Of a DNA stretch of 64,000 bases, positions 8,039-15,520 are shown piece after piece (position 1 is the first letter of the stretch; each line of letters opens with the position of its first letter). Under the pieces are notes generated by a model. That model made no database searches, had not been told where the DNA came from, and saw only the letters and a program-made list of their open reading frames with translations. The position numbers and the translations under genes are program-made. Source of the DNA: Streptomyces galbus (GTDB lineage: Bacteria; Actinomycetota; Actinomycetes; Streptomycetales; Streptomycetaceae); contig NZ_SZPR01000034.1 in assembly GCF_005280195.1 (NCBI RefSeq), forward strand, positions 1-64,000. Reading direction: 5' to 3'.

Positions 8039-8089
8039 GTGACCGTATCGACATGGGTGCTCCCCTCCGGGGTCACGGTCGGGCGATAG
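8039..8089 (+). CDS. Leader peptide ORF upstream of the alpha/beta hydrolase
   Basis: A 16-codon frame MTVSTWVLPSGVTVGR starts at GTG 8039 with a strong GAGGAGG at 8024-8030. CGTGACC at its start (8038-8044) is complementary to GGTCACG (8071-8077) inside it, and a second hairpin (CGGGAG...CTCCCG, about 8095-8122) sits just before the hydrolase gene. A translated short ORF with alternative pairings ahead of a hydrolase is the layout of ribosome-mediated attenuation. No family match is recognised. Confidence 0.5.
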   Translation: MTVSTWVLPSGVTVGR

Positions 8090-8134
8090 ATCGTCCGGGA
8101 GCGCCGTACACGCGCACTCCCGAAAGGCACGACC

Positions 8135-8902
8135 GTGCACTTGCAGTTCACTTCCGAACAGCGTCTCGACGACGGCGTCCTCGCCCGCGAGTTCACCCTG
8201 GGCGAGATCCCCGGCACCCTGTGGACGCCCGGCTCCGCGGCCCCCGTCCCGCTGGTCCTGATGGCCCACAACAACGGCCTGCCCAAGGCCGATTCCCGGC
8301 TGGTGGCCCGGGCCCGCTACACCGCGGCGCGCGGCTACGCGGTGGCCACCATCGACGCGGCGGGGTGCGGTGACCGTCCGCGGTCCGCCGCCGCCGAGCA
8401 GATCCGCGCCGAACTCCGGCAGGCCGTGCAGGCCGGCCGACCGGCCGACGAGCTCGACGAGCTCTTCGAGTCCCTCGTCGGCCCGCTGGTCGCCCAGGCG
8501 GTGCCGGAATGGCAGGCGACCCTGGACGCCCTCCTCCGACTCCCCGACATCGGCGGGCCGGTGGGGTACTCCGGGGGGTGGGCCGCCCTCGGCATCCGGC
8601 TCGCGGTGGCCGAACCCCGCATCGTGGCCGCCGGCTTCTTCGCGGGGGGCTACGTACCCCGCGCCCAGCGCGAGGAGGCCCGCCTGGTCACCGTCCCGCT
8701 GCTGTTCCTGCTGCAGTGGGACGACCAGGGCAACCCGCGCCGCCGGGCTCTGGACCTCTTCGACGCCTTCGGCAGCAAGGAGAAGACGCTCCACGCCAAC
8801 CTGGGCGGCCACACGGGCACCCCGTGGTTCGAGCTGGAGGACGGGTGCCGGTTCCTGGACCGGCACTTGAAGGTGCCCCCACTGGCGGACAGCGCGCGGT
8901 AG
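8135..8902 (+). CDS. Alpha/beta hydrolase (dienelactone-hydrolase-like)
   Basis: A 255-residue alpha/beta-hydrolase fold. The nucleophile elbow is GYSGG with Ser146, the oxyanion strand is VPLVLMAHNNG, and the likely catalytic His is in GGHTGTPW near the C-terminus. The acid is probably the Asp in LLQWDDQG. It resembles esterases and peptidases of the dienelactone-hydrolase group; the substrate is unknown. The GTG start at 8135 follows AAGG. It lies 45 bases after the leader ORF, so expression is probably tied to translation of that ORF, and a role in detoxifying an antibiotic is possible but unproven. Confidence 0.85.
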   Translation: MHLQFTSEQRLDDGVLAREFTLGEIPGTLWTPGSAAPVPLVLMAHNNGLPKADSRLVARARYTAARGYAVATIDAAGCGDRPRSAAAEQIRAELRQAVQAGRPADELDELFESLVGPLVAQAVPEWQATLDALLRLPDIGGPVGYSGGWAALGIRLAVAEPRIVAAGFFAGGYVPRAQREEARLVTVPLLFLLQWDDQGNPRRRALDLFDAFGSKEKTLHANLGGHTGTPWFELEDGCRFLDRHLKVPPLADSAR

Positions 8903-9031
8903 TCGGCGAAGGGCCGCGCCGTCGTACGGCAAGCCGCTCACGGCTCCTCCTGACGTCCTCGCCCTGAGATGCACCCCTCGTGCGGGAAGGAGAGGATGGA
9001 AGAAGGGCAATCCCTTCTGGAGGTGATCAGC

Positions 9032-9415
9032 ATGCGACGCATGCTCACCGCCGCAGCGGCCCTTGCACTGCCTCTTGCTTTCGTGGGAGCACCGGCTGTG
9101 GCAGCAACCTATGAAGTGGTCACGCCGCCCACCAGTGTCATGACGGTCGGTCCCGACGACGTCTGCAACTACACCGACAGCCGTCCCACCCTGCACGTGG
9201 GCTCGTCGGGATCGGCCGTCCGTCAGGCTCAGTGTTACCTCAACCAGGCCATAGGCGCCGACCTGGACGAGGACGGGGACTTCGGCCGGGTCACCCAGGC
9301 CGCCACGAAGGACTTCCAGCGCTGTGCCGACATCGTGGTCGACGGCATCATCGGAGCCCAGACCTGGTCGTTCCTGTCCTTCTGGGCCAACGCGCCAGGA
9401 GCGCCCTTCTGTTGA
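9032..9415 (+). CDS. Secreted peptidoglycan-binding domain protein
   Basis: A 127-residue precursor with a Sec signal peptide (RRMLTAAAALALPLAFVGAPAVAA, cleavage likely after AVAA). The mature part is a single PG_binding_1 domain (LHVGSSGSAVRQAQCYLNQ, DLDEDGDFGRVTQAATKDFQ, IVVDGIIGAQTW) with four Cys that could form two disulfides. It has no catalytic domain, so it probably only binds cell wall. The ATG at 9032 follows CTGGAGGTGATC. Confidence 0.88.
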   Translation: MRRMLTAAAALALPLAFVGAPAVAATYEVVTPPTSVMTVGPDDVCNYTDSRPTLHVGSSGSAVRQAQCYLNQAIGADLDEDGDFGRVTQAATKDFQRCADIVVDGIIGAQTWSFLSFWANAPGAPFC

Positions 9416-9482
9416 TGCCTCTCCGGGCGCCGCCGGTGGTCGCCTTCCCCGGGTACACGAACCGACCGAACCAGGGCAAGGC

Positions 9483-9543
9483 GACGGCGGCTGCCCGGAC
9501 CCTCAGGCGCGTTCTGCGCGTCCCGGGGTGGGCAGCCGCCGTC
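9483..9543. terminator. Bidirectional terminator hairpin
   Basis: GACGGCGGCTGCCC (9483-9496) pairs perfectly over 14 bp with GGGCAGCCGCCGTC (9530-9543) between the convergent peptidoglycan-binding and carbonic anhydrase genes. Confidence 0.75.
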
Positions 9544-9550
9544 GGGGCGG

Positions 9551-10192
9551 TCAGGAGGCTGCGGGGACCGGTGTGTCCAGGCCGCGGGTCGCGACGACCT
9601 GGGCGGTGCCGTCGGCCAGGCGGTAGCGCAGGCCCACCACCGCGGTCCGCCCGGCGGCGACCTTCTCGGCGAGGGACCGGGAGCGCTCGAGGAGCTGGTC
9701 GACGGTGCGGCGCACGTGCTCGGCGAGGATGTCGTCGGGGTCGGTCTGTCCGGCGGCCCGCGCCGCCAGCACGCTCGGGGTCACGCGCTCGACGACGTCC
9801 CCGACGTAGCCGCCCGGCGTCAGACCGTTCTCCACCGCGGCGCAGGCGGCGGCGACGGCGCCGCAGGAGTCGTGGCCCAGTACCACGACCAGCGGGCAGT
9901 TCAGCACCTCGACGCCGTACTCGACGCTGCCCAGCACCTCGCCGCCGGCCACGTGGCCCGCGGTGCGCACCACGAACAGGTCGCCCAGTCCGCGATCGAA
10001 GATGATCTCGGCGGCCAGCCGGGAGTCGGAACACCCGAACAGCACGGCGAAGGGCTGTTGGCCCGGCGCGATCTCCGCGCGGCGGGCGGCGTCCTGGTTC
10101 GGGTGCTCGGGCGTACCGGCGACGAAGCGCTGGTTGCCGGCCAGCAGCAGCTCGAAGGCTTCCTGGGGCGTCGGGGTCTCGATCTCGCTCAT
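9551..10192 (-). CDS. Beta-class carbonic anhydrase
   Basis: A 213-residue beta-carbonic anhydrase that interconverts CO2 and bicarbonate in the cytosol. The zinc ligands are visible: C54 in GCSDSRLA, H107 and C110 in GHDSCGA, with the D56-R58 dyad. Length and motif spacing are normal for plant-type beta-CAs of actinomycetes. The ATG at 10192 begins MSEIETPTPQEAF, the family's usual start; the frame extends far upstream without coding signal. A strong hairpin lies behind the gene. Confidence 0.95.
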   Translation of the reverse strand: MSEIETPTPQEAFELLLAGNQRFVAGTPEHPNQDAARRAEIAPGQQPFAVLFGCSDSRLAAEIIFDRGLGDLFVVRTAGHVAGGEVLGSVEYGVEVLNCPLVVVLGHDSCGAVAAACAAVENGLTPGGYVGDVVERVTPSVLAARAAGQTDPDDILAEHVRRTVDQLLERSRSLAEKVAAGRTAVVGLRYRLADGTAQVVATRGLDTPVPAAS

Positions 10193-10366
10193 GGTCCGAA
10201 AGCCTAGAACCCCTGGCCAACGAACGCACGGCCTGGTCCCGTCTCGTCTCATCAGGTGGGAGACCGGCGAGCCGTGCGGGCGGCGAAGACACCCGTACGG
10301 CCGCTGCGGGGAGCGTGCAGCGGCGCCCCGCATGCGACCTGCCCGGACACGGCGCACCCTGGTGGC

Positions 10367-10579
10367 ATGCCCTCCGTGCCGCCAGTGGTCGTCTACCCGC
10401 CCGACGAGCGGGGTGGCCGCCGGGTGCGCATCGACAGCGAGATCTCCGGGATGGCGTACGGCCTGCGCGACGTGGCCGAGTTCCTCCGCCGGGCCGGCCT
10501 CGAGATCGAGCCGGCCGAGGTGACGCAGGCCGCGTGGATCGAGTGGCGGGGCGGCGGCCCGGACGTGTGGACGCACTGA
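10367..10579 (+). CDS. Conserved small Streptomyces protein
   Basis: A 70-residue protein (PPVVVYPPDERGGRRVRIDSEI..., AYGLRDVAEFLRRAGLEIE, EWRGGGPDVWTH). The compact beta-alpha layout and codon bias support a real gene; I recall similar short proteins in streptomycetes but know of no function. There is no membrane segment or Cys. Confidence 0.65.
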   Translation: MPSVPPVVVYPPDERGGRRVRIDSEISGMAYGLRDVAEFLRRAGLEIEPAEVTQAAWIEWRGGGPDVWTH

Positions 10580-10666
10580 ACGCGGCCCCCGTGACGGCCC
10601 CCGCCCACGGCCCCTGCTCCCCCGGCGATCTACCCAGCCTTTTCGCCGTGCCGTTACAGTGCACGC

Positions 10667-11710
10667 GTGAGTAGGCAGCCACCGACCCTGGAGGACGTCG
10701 CTCGGGCAGCGGGGGTGTCGCGGGCAACCGTTTCCCGGGTCGTGAACGGCGTGCGCAACGTCGACCCCGCCCTGCAGGAGATCGTCTTCCGTGCGATCGA
10801 ACTGACGGGGTACGCCCCGAACCGCGCTGCCCGCTCCCTGGTCATCCGGCGTGCCGAGACGGTCGCCCTGGTCGTCTCCGGCGTGGGCGGCGCGGCGGAC
10901 GACGAGGCCCGCGAGGTGTTCGCCACGCGCGTGTTCACCGATCCGTTCTTCGGGCGGGTCGTCGGCGGCGTGATGAGCTTCCTGCGGCCGCGCTCGATGC
11001 ATCCGGTGCTGATGCTCGCCGAGTCCGACGCCGACCGCCAGGAGGTGGTCTCCTTCCTGCGGCAGGGGCGGGCCGACGGCGCCCTGGTCGTCTCCACGCA
11101 TCCGGACGACCCGCTGCCCGCCCTGCTCGCCGGGGCGAAGCTGCCCGCCGTGCTCTTCGCCCGTCCCTCCCGGGCCGTGCCGCTGACCTACGTCGACCTG
11201 GACCACCGGGCCGGCGGCGCGCTGGCCGCACGGCACCTGCTGGCGCGCGGGTGCCGCAGACCGGCCACGGTCAGCGGGCCGCTCGACGTGCGGGCGAGCC
11301 GCGAGCGGCTGGCCGGCTTCCGCGAGGCCCTCGCGGACGGCGGGGTGACGGACGTGCCGCTCGCCGAAGGCGGGTTCACGCTCGCGAGCGGCATCGAGGG
11401 CATGGCCGACCTGCTCACCCGGCATCCCGACGTGGACGGCGTCTTCGCGGCCAACGACCTGATGGCGCAGGGTGCTTGCCGGCTGCTGCGCGAGCGCGGC
11501 AGGCGGGTCCCGGACGACGTCGCCGTGGTCGGCTTCGACGACAGCGGGGTGGCCGTGACGTGCGAGCCCCCGCTCACCTCGGTGCGCCAGCCGGTGGAAC
11601 GGATGGCCGAGGAGATGGCCCGGCTCCTCGACAGCCAGGTGCGCGGGGAGTCGCAGGCGCCGACCGGTGTCGTCTTCGACCCCGAGCTCGTCGTACGCGC
11701 GTCCGCGTGA
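10667..11710 (+). CDS. LacI-family transcriptional regulator
   Basis: A 347-residue LacI/GalR repressor. The N-terminal HTH (TLEDVARAAGVSRATVSRVVNG) and hinge helix (YAPNRAARSLVIRR) are followed by a periplasmic-binding-protein-like sugar domain (DGVFAANDLMAQGACRLL, VAVVGFDDSGVAV, PPLTSVRQPVERM). The GTG start at 10667 is seven bases after a TACAGT -10-like hexamer, so the transcript may be leaderless. It is convergent with the GH3 gene and most likely controls the nearby glycosidases in response to an oligosaccharide; a matching operator is seen upstream of the GH2-like gene. Confidence 0.93.
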   Translation: MSRQPPTLEDVARAAGVSRATVSRVVNGVRNVDPALQEIVFRAIELTGYAPNRAARSLVIRRAETVALVVSGVGGAADDEAREVFATRVFTDPFFGRVVGGVMSFLRPRSMHPVLMLAESDADRQEVVSFLRQGRADGALVVSTHPDDPLPALLAGAKLPAVLFARPSRAVPLTYVDLDHRAGGALAARHLLARGCRRPATVSGPLDVRASRERLAGFREALADGGVTDVPLAEGGFTLASGIEGMADLLTRHPDVDGVFAANDLMAQGACRLLRERGRRVPDDVAVVGFDDSGVAVTCEPPLTSVRQPVERMAEEMARLLDSQVRGESQAPTGVVFDPELVVRASA

Positions 11711-11746
11711 GCGCGGCGCGGGGGCGCGGCCGATCCGGCCCTCCGC

Positions 11747-14197
11747 TCACCGCCCGCCGGTGACCGTGACCGTCACCGGGCGCTCGCACCGGATGTCGCC
11801 CGCCGAGCGTCCCACCAGCAGCCGGTACGTCCCCGGCTCGGTCCGCCACGCCTGGTCCGGCGTCGACCAGTGCCGCAGGGCGCGGGGTTCCACCACCACC
11901 TCCGCGGTCACCCGCTGTCCCGCCTCCGCGCGGACCGCCGCGTACCCGGCGAGCCAGCGTTCCGGTCGTTCCACCGCGGAGCCGGGGCGCGCCAGGTACA
12001 CCTGGACGACCTCGCGTCCCGCCCGGGGGCCCGCGTTGCGCAGGTGCACCCGGAGCGCGATCGGGGCCCCCTCCGTCACCTGGGGCGGGACGTCCACGGA
12101 CTCGTAGTCCCACCGGGTGTACCCCAGTCCGTGGCCGAACCAGTAGGCCGGTTCCCGGCCCGCCCGCAGCCAGGCGCGGTAGCCGATGTGCAGGCCCTCG
12201 TCGTACGGCAACCGCCCGCCGGTCGGGCGGGTTTCGGTGACGAGTGCGTCGGCGAGGCGGGCCGCCCAGGTCGTGGGCAGGCGGCCCCCCGGTTCGGCGC
12301 GGCCGAGGAGGACGTCGGCGACGCCGGCGCCGGCCTCCTGGCCGGGGAACCAGGTGAGCAGCAGGGCGGCGACCCGGTCGCGCCAGGGCAGTTCGACGGG
12401 GCCGCCGCTGTTGACGACGGCGATGGTGCGGGGGTTGGCCGCCGCCACGGCCCGCACCAGGTCGTCGCAGGCGCCGCCGAGGGCCAGCGAGGTGCGGTCG
12501 TGGCCCTCGGTCTCGCTGTGTCCGGTGGTGCCGACGAAGACGACCGCGGCGTCGGCGGACCCGGCCGCGGCCACCGCCTCGGCCAGTGCGGTCCGGGTGT
12601 CCGGTGCGGGCGGGGCGGCCGCGAGGACGGTGGCGCGTCCGTCGCCGGGGAGCAACTCCCGTCGTGCGACGACGTGTACGGGCCGCAGCGCGGTGAGGGA
12701 CGTACGGGCCGTCCGCAGCGGTGGGGTGACGTGCACGATCGCCGGGTCGTCGGTCTGCCGGGGGAACGCGCCGTCGAGCAGGGTCCGGTCGTCGACCCTG
12801 AGGCTCATCCGGCCGAACCCGCCGACGCCGAACGTCCAGGTGCCGGTGGTGTGCGGGCGCAGCAGGGCGCTGATCTCCACGGTGTGCGCGCCCGCCACCA
12901 GGGCCGGTTCCGGCTGGCGGCCGGACAGCCGTCGTTCCGCGTGCAGTTCGCGCCCGTCGCCGTCCAGCAGCCGGACGAGTACGCCCGGGGCGCCCGAGCG
13001 CGGATCGGTGCAGTGGTCGGGGGTGACCGGGGCGGGCGGTACGTCGAGGGCGGGGCCGGCGGCGTGGACGACGCGCGCCCGGCCGCGCAGCGCGCTGCGC
13101 AGGGCGTCCAGCGGGGTGACCGTTCCGGTCGGGTGCACCTCGGCGCTGCCGCCCCCCTGGGTGCGGGGCGCGGCCGCGTGGGCGCCGATGACGGCGACGG
13201 TGGACAGGGCCGCGGGGTCCAGGGGCAGGACGTCGTCGTGGTTGCGGACCAGGACGCTCGCCGCGGCGACGGCGCGGCGCAGCAGCTCCCGGTTGCCGCG
13301 GTGCCGTCGGGCGCGGGCGGCGGGGGCGCGGTAGGGGCCGAGGGCGCCCACCCGGGCGGCCAGCCGCAGCAGGCGCCGTACCTTGTCGTCGACGGCGTGC
13401 TCGGGGACCTCGCCCGCGCGCACCGCGTCGGCCAGGTCGGTGGCCCAGGGACTGTCCGGGCCGGGCATGGCCAGGTCCAGTGCGGCGCGGGCGGTGTCCC
13501 GCGTGGTGCGCACGGCGGCCCAGTCGGAGACGACGACCCCGTCGAAGCCCCAGTGCTCCTTGAGGACCTCCCCGAGGAGCGGACTGGCGGTCATGGTGGT
13601 GCCGTTGACACTGTTGTACGCGGCCATGACGAGCCATACGCCCGCCTCCACGGCCCGCTCGAACGGCGCCAGGTACACCTCGCGCAGGACGCGGTCCGCG
13701 ACCCGGACGTCGACCGTGAGGCGGTCGGTCTCGGAGTCGTTGGCGACGAAGTGCTTGGCCGTGGCCGCGACGCCCTGGGACTGGATGCCGCGGATCAGCG
13801 CGGCGCCGGTGCGGCCGGTCAGTTCCGGGTCCTCGGAGAAGCACTCGAAGTGCCGGCCGCCGAGCGGGCTGCGGTGCAGGTTGAGGGTGGGTGCGAGGAC
13901 GACGTGCACCCCCTTGCGGACCGCCTCGGCCGCGAGGAGGCGGCCCAGTCCGGTGAGGAGTTCCTCGTCCCACAGGGCGCCGAGGGCGGAGGCCGAGGGC
14001 AGCAGCGCGGAGGTGCGCCGCTCGTCCCAGGACTCCCCGCGCACCCCGGCGGGCCCGTCGGAGCAGACCATCGCCCGCAGTCCCAGGTCCGGTTCGGCGG
14101 CCGTGCGCCAGGTGGTGGCGCCGGTGAGCAGGCGCACCTTCTGGGCGAGGCTCAGCTTGTCGGTCATCCGGTCGAGTTGTTCGTCGTTCATCCCCAT
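11747..14197 (-). CDS. Glycoside hydrolase family 3 beta-glucosidase with PA14-like insert
   Basis: An 816-residue GH3 enzyme without a signal peptide, so probably cytosolic. The (beta/alpha)8 domain includes KHFVANDSETDR and the nucleophile Asp in GFDGVVVSDWAA (about residue 224). The second domain (ASVLVRNHDDVLPLD...) is interrupted by a PA14-like region (about 400-520, containing TGTWTFGVGGFGRMSLRVDD), and a C-terminal fibronectin-III-like domain follows (PLRVHLRNAGPRAGREVVQVYL in part). PA14 inserts in GH3 shape the substrate pocket for disaccharides. The start at 14197 follows GGTGGGG; an ATG at 14191 is an alternative. Confidence 0.92.
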   Translation of the reverse strand: MGMNDEQLDRMTDKLSLAQKVRLLTGATTWRTAAEPDLGLRAMVCSDGPAGVRGESWDERRTSALLPSASALGALWDEELLTGLGRLLAAEAVRKGVHVVLAPTLNLHRSPLGGRHFECFSEDPELTGRTGAALIRGIQSQGVAATAKHFVANDSETDRLTVDVRVADRVLREVYLAPFERAVEAGVWLVMAAYNSVNGTTMTASPLLGEVLKEHWGFDGVVVSDWAAVRTTRDTARAALDLAMPGPDSPWATDLADAVRAGEVPEHAVDDKVRRLLRLAARVGALGPYRAPAARARRHRGNRELLRRAVAAASVLVRNHDDVLPLDPAALSTVAVIGAHAAAPRTQGGGSAEVHPTGTVTPLDALRSALRGRARVVHAAGPALDVPPAPVTPDHCTDPRSGAPGVLVRLLDGDGRELHAERRLSGRQPEPALVAGAHTVEISALLRPHTTGTWTFGVGGFGRMSLRVDDRTLLDGAFPRQTDDPAIVHVTPPLRTARTSLTALRPVHVVARRELLPGDGRATVLAAAPPAPDTRTALAEAVAAAGSADAAVVFVGTTGHSETEGHDRTSLALGGACDDLVRAVAAANPRTIAVVNSGGPVELPWRDRVAALLLTWFPGQEAGAGVADVLLGRAEPGGRLPTTWAARLADALVTETRPTGGRLPYDEGLHIGYRAWLRAGREPAYWFGHGLGYTRWDYESVDVPPQVTEGAPIALRVHLRNAGPRAGREVVQVYLARPGSAVERPERWLAGYAAVRAEAGQRVTAEVVVEPRALRHWSTPDQAWRTEPGTYRLLVGRSAGDIRCERPVTVTVTGGR

Positions 14198-14232
14198 GTC
14201 CCCACCCCTTGTCCGACGGTCCGACGACGGAG

Positions 14233-14275
14233 GGCCCGGTCGCCCCCGCCGCCGGGCGGCAGGGGGGACCGGGCC
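14233..14275 (-). terminator. Hairpin downstream of the DUF1996 gene
   Basis: GGCCCGGTC (14233-14241) pairs with GACCGGGCC (14267-14275), directly after the leftward stop at 14296. Confidence 0.55.
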
Positions 14276-14295
14276 GTTGCGGCATCCGGAGCTGC

Positions 14296-15387
14296 TCAGG
14301 GCAGCCGGTAGTCGCTGTTGAGCGTGGCGCCCGCCTCCGGGTGCGTCTGGTCGTAGCCGCGTGCGTCGCACTGCAGGCCGCCCACGATGCAGTGGTCGAC
14401 CAGCGCCTTGAGGGTGCGCTCCTCCCAGGCGTTGAAGAAGTCGTAGTGGAAGGAGTAGCCGCGGCCGCTGGCCAGGCGGACCTGGGACATGTCGCCGTTG
14501 ACCGGGAAGGCCATCTTGAACTCGATCATCGGCAGGGCGACCGGGTGGTCGGCGGGGCACATGTTGTCGTTGGTGCCGGGCTTGACCACCGGGTACGCCA
14601 TGTGGCTCTTGTGGTCCGGGGTGTCGAGGTACTTCCCGTCCCAGCAACTCGGTGCCTGGAACCGGATGTTGAGCTGGACGTCGGGGCGGCTGGGACAGCT
14701 CGCCGGGAAGTCGACGTTGAAGTAGCTGTCGCCGCACTCCCAGCCCTCGACGAAGCCGCGGTGGTGGCGGAACTCGTCGGCGCTCTGCATCGGGTTGCCC
14801 ACCACGAAGCGCAGGCCCTTGGGGAACGGGCGCACGCTGGTGTAGTCGGTGACGCCGGCCTTGTAGTAGATGGTCTGCGGGCCGACGGGCAGGATCTTGC
14901 GGTCACCGTTGTACAGCGAGGGCATCCAGTAGCCGGAGGCGTCGGCGGGCGCCTTGCAGGTGGTGGCGCCGCCGCTGAGGGAGGCGGTGGTGCTGTTGGC
15001 GTCGGTCGAGGTGTTGCCCATGAAGGTGTGGTCGTGGGACTTGCCGGGCTGGCCGGGGTAGACGATCGGGTCGTCGGGCGCGGTGTGGGTGACCGAGCAG
15101 TTGGCCTGGAACTCGTGGAAGTAGCGGGTCGGCGGGGTCGCCGTCGACGGGGTGACGCCGGTGACCTGCGGGACCGCCGGGATGTAGCCGTCGCCGTCGG
15201 GGTCGTCGCCGGACGCCTGGGTGGACACCGCCATGGTGTGCCCGAGGTGGGCGGCGGAGGTGGCCGCGGTGGCGTCCCGGCCGGTGTGCGTGTCGGTGGC
15301 CGAGGCGATGGTGCCGACGCCGAGGACGGTGGCGACGAGCGCGGTGCCGAGGAGGAGTGCGGGGAGCCGGCGTGGACTCGATCTCAT
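14296..15387 (-). CDS. Secreted DUF1996 protein
   Basis: A 363-residue exported protein: signal peptide (RRLPALLLGTALVATVLGVGTIASA), then a DUF1996 domain (FHEFQANCSVTHTAPDDPIVYPG, SHDHTFMGN, SGYWMPSLYNG, CWDGKYLDTPDHKSHMAYP). DUF1996 occurs in fungal and actinobacterial secreted proteins, often near carbohydrate enzymes; its activity is not firmly known to me. Conserved His and Cys residues suggest a metal site and disulfides. The ATG follows AGGAGAT. It lies between two glycosidase genes on the same strand. Confidence 0.88.
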   Translation of the reverse strand: MRSSPRRLPALLLGTALVATVLGVGTIASATDTHTGRDATAATSAAHLGHTMAVSTQASGDDPDGDGYIPAVPQVTGVTPSTATPPTRYFHEFQANCSVTHTAPDDPIVYPGQPGKSHDHTFMGNTSTDANSTTASLSGGATTCKAPADASGYWMPSLYNGDRKILPVGPQTIYYKAGVTDYTSVRPFPKGLRFVVGNPMQSADEFRHHRGFVEGWECGDSYFNVDFPASCPSRPDVQLNIRFQAPSCWDGKYLDTPDHKSHMAYPVVKPGTNDNMCPADHPVALPMIEFKMAFPVNGDMSQVRLASGRGYSFHYDFFNAWEERTLKALVDHCIVGGLQCDARGYDQTHPEAGATLNSDYRLP

Positions 15388-15469
15388 GGGATCTCCTGCC
15401 CGTGAGGTGGGGTGGGAAAGGGGGTGAGCACCGCGGGGCGCCCGGGCGCCGTGCGGCGGTCAGGAGCGG

Positions 15470-15513
15470 GTCCGGTGGCGCCGGGCCGGGTGAGGCAACC
15501 GCCGCCACCGGAC
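15470..15513 (-). terminator. Hairpin downstream of the GH2-like gene
   Basis: GTCCGGTGGCG (15470-15480) pairs over 11 bp with CGCCACCGGAC (15503-15513), immediately after the leftward stop at 15521. Confidence 0.65.
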
Positions 15514-15520
15514 GGGGCCG

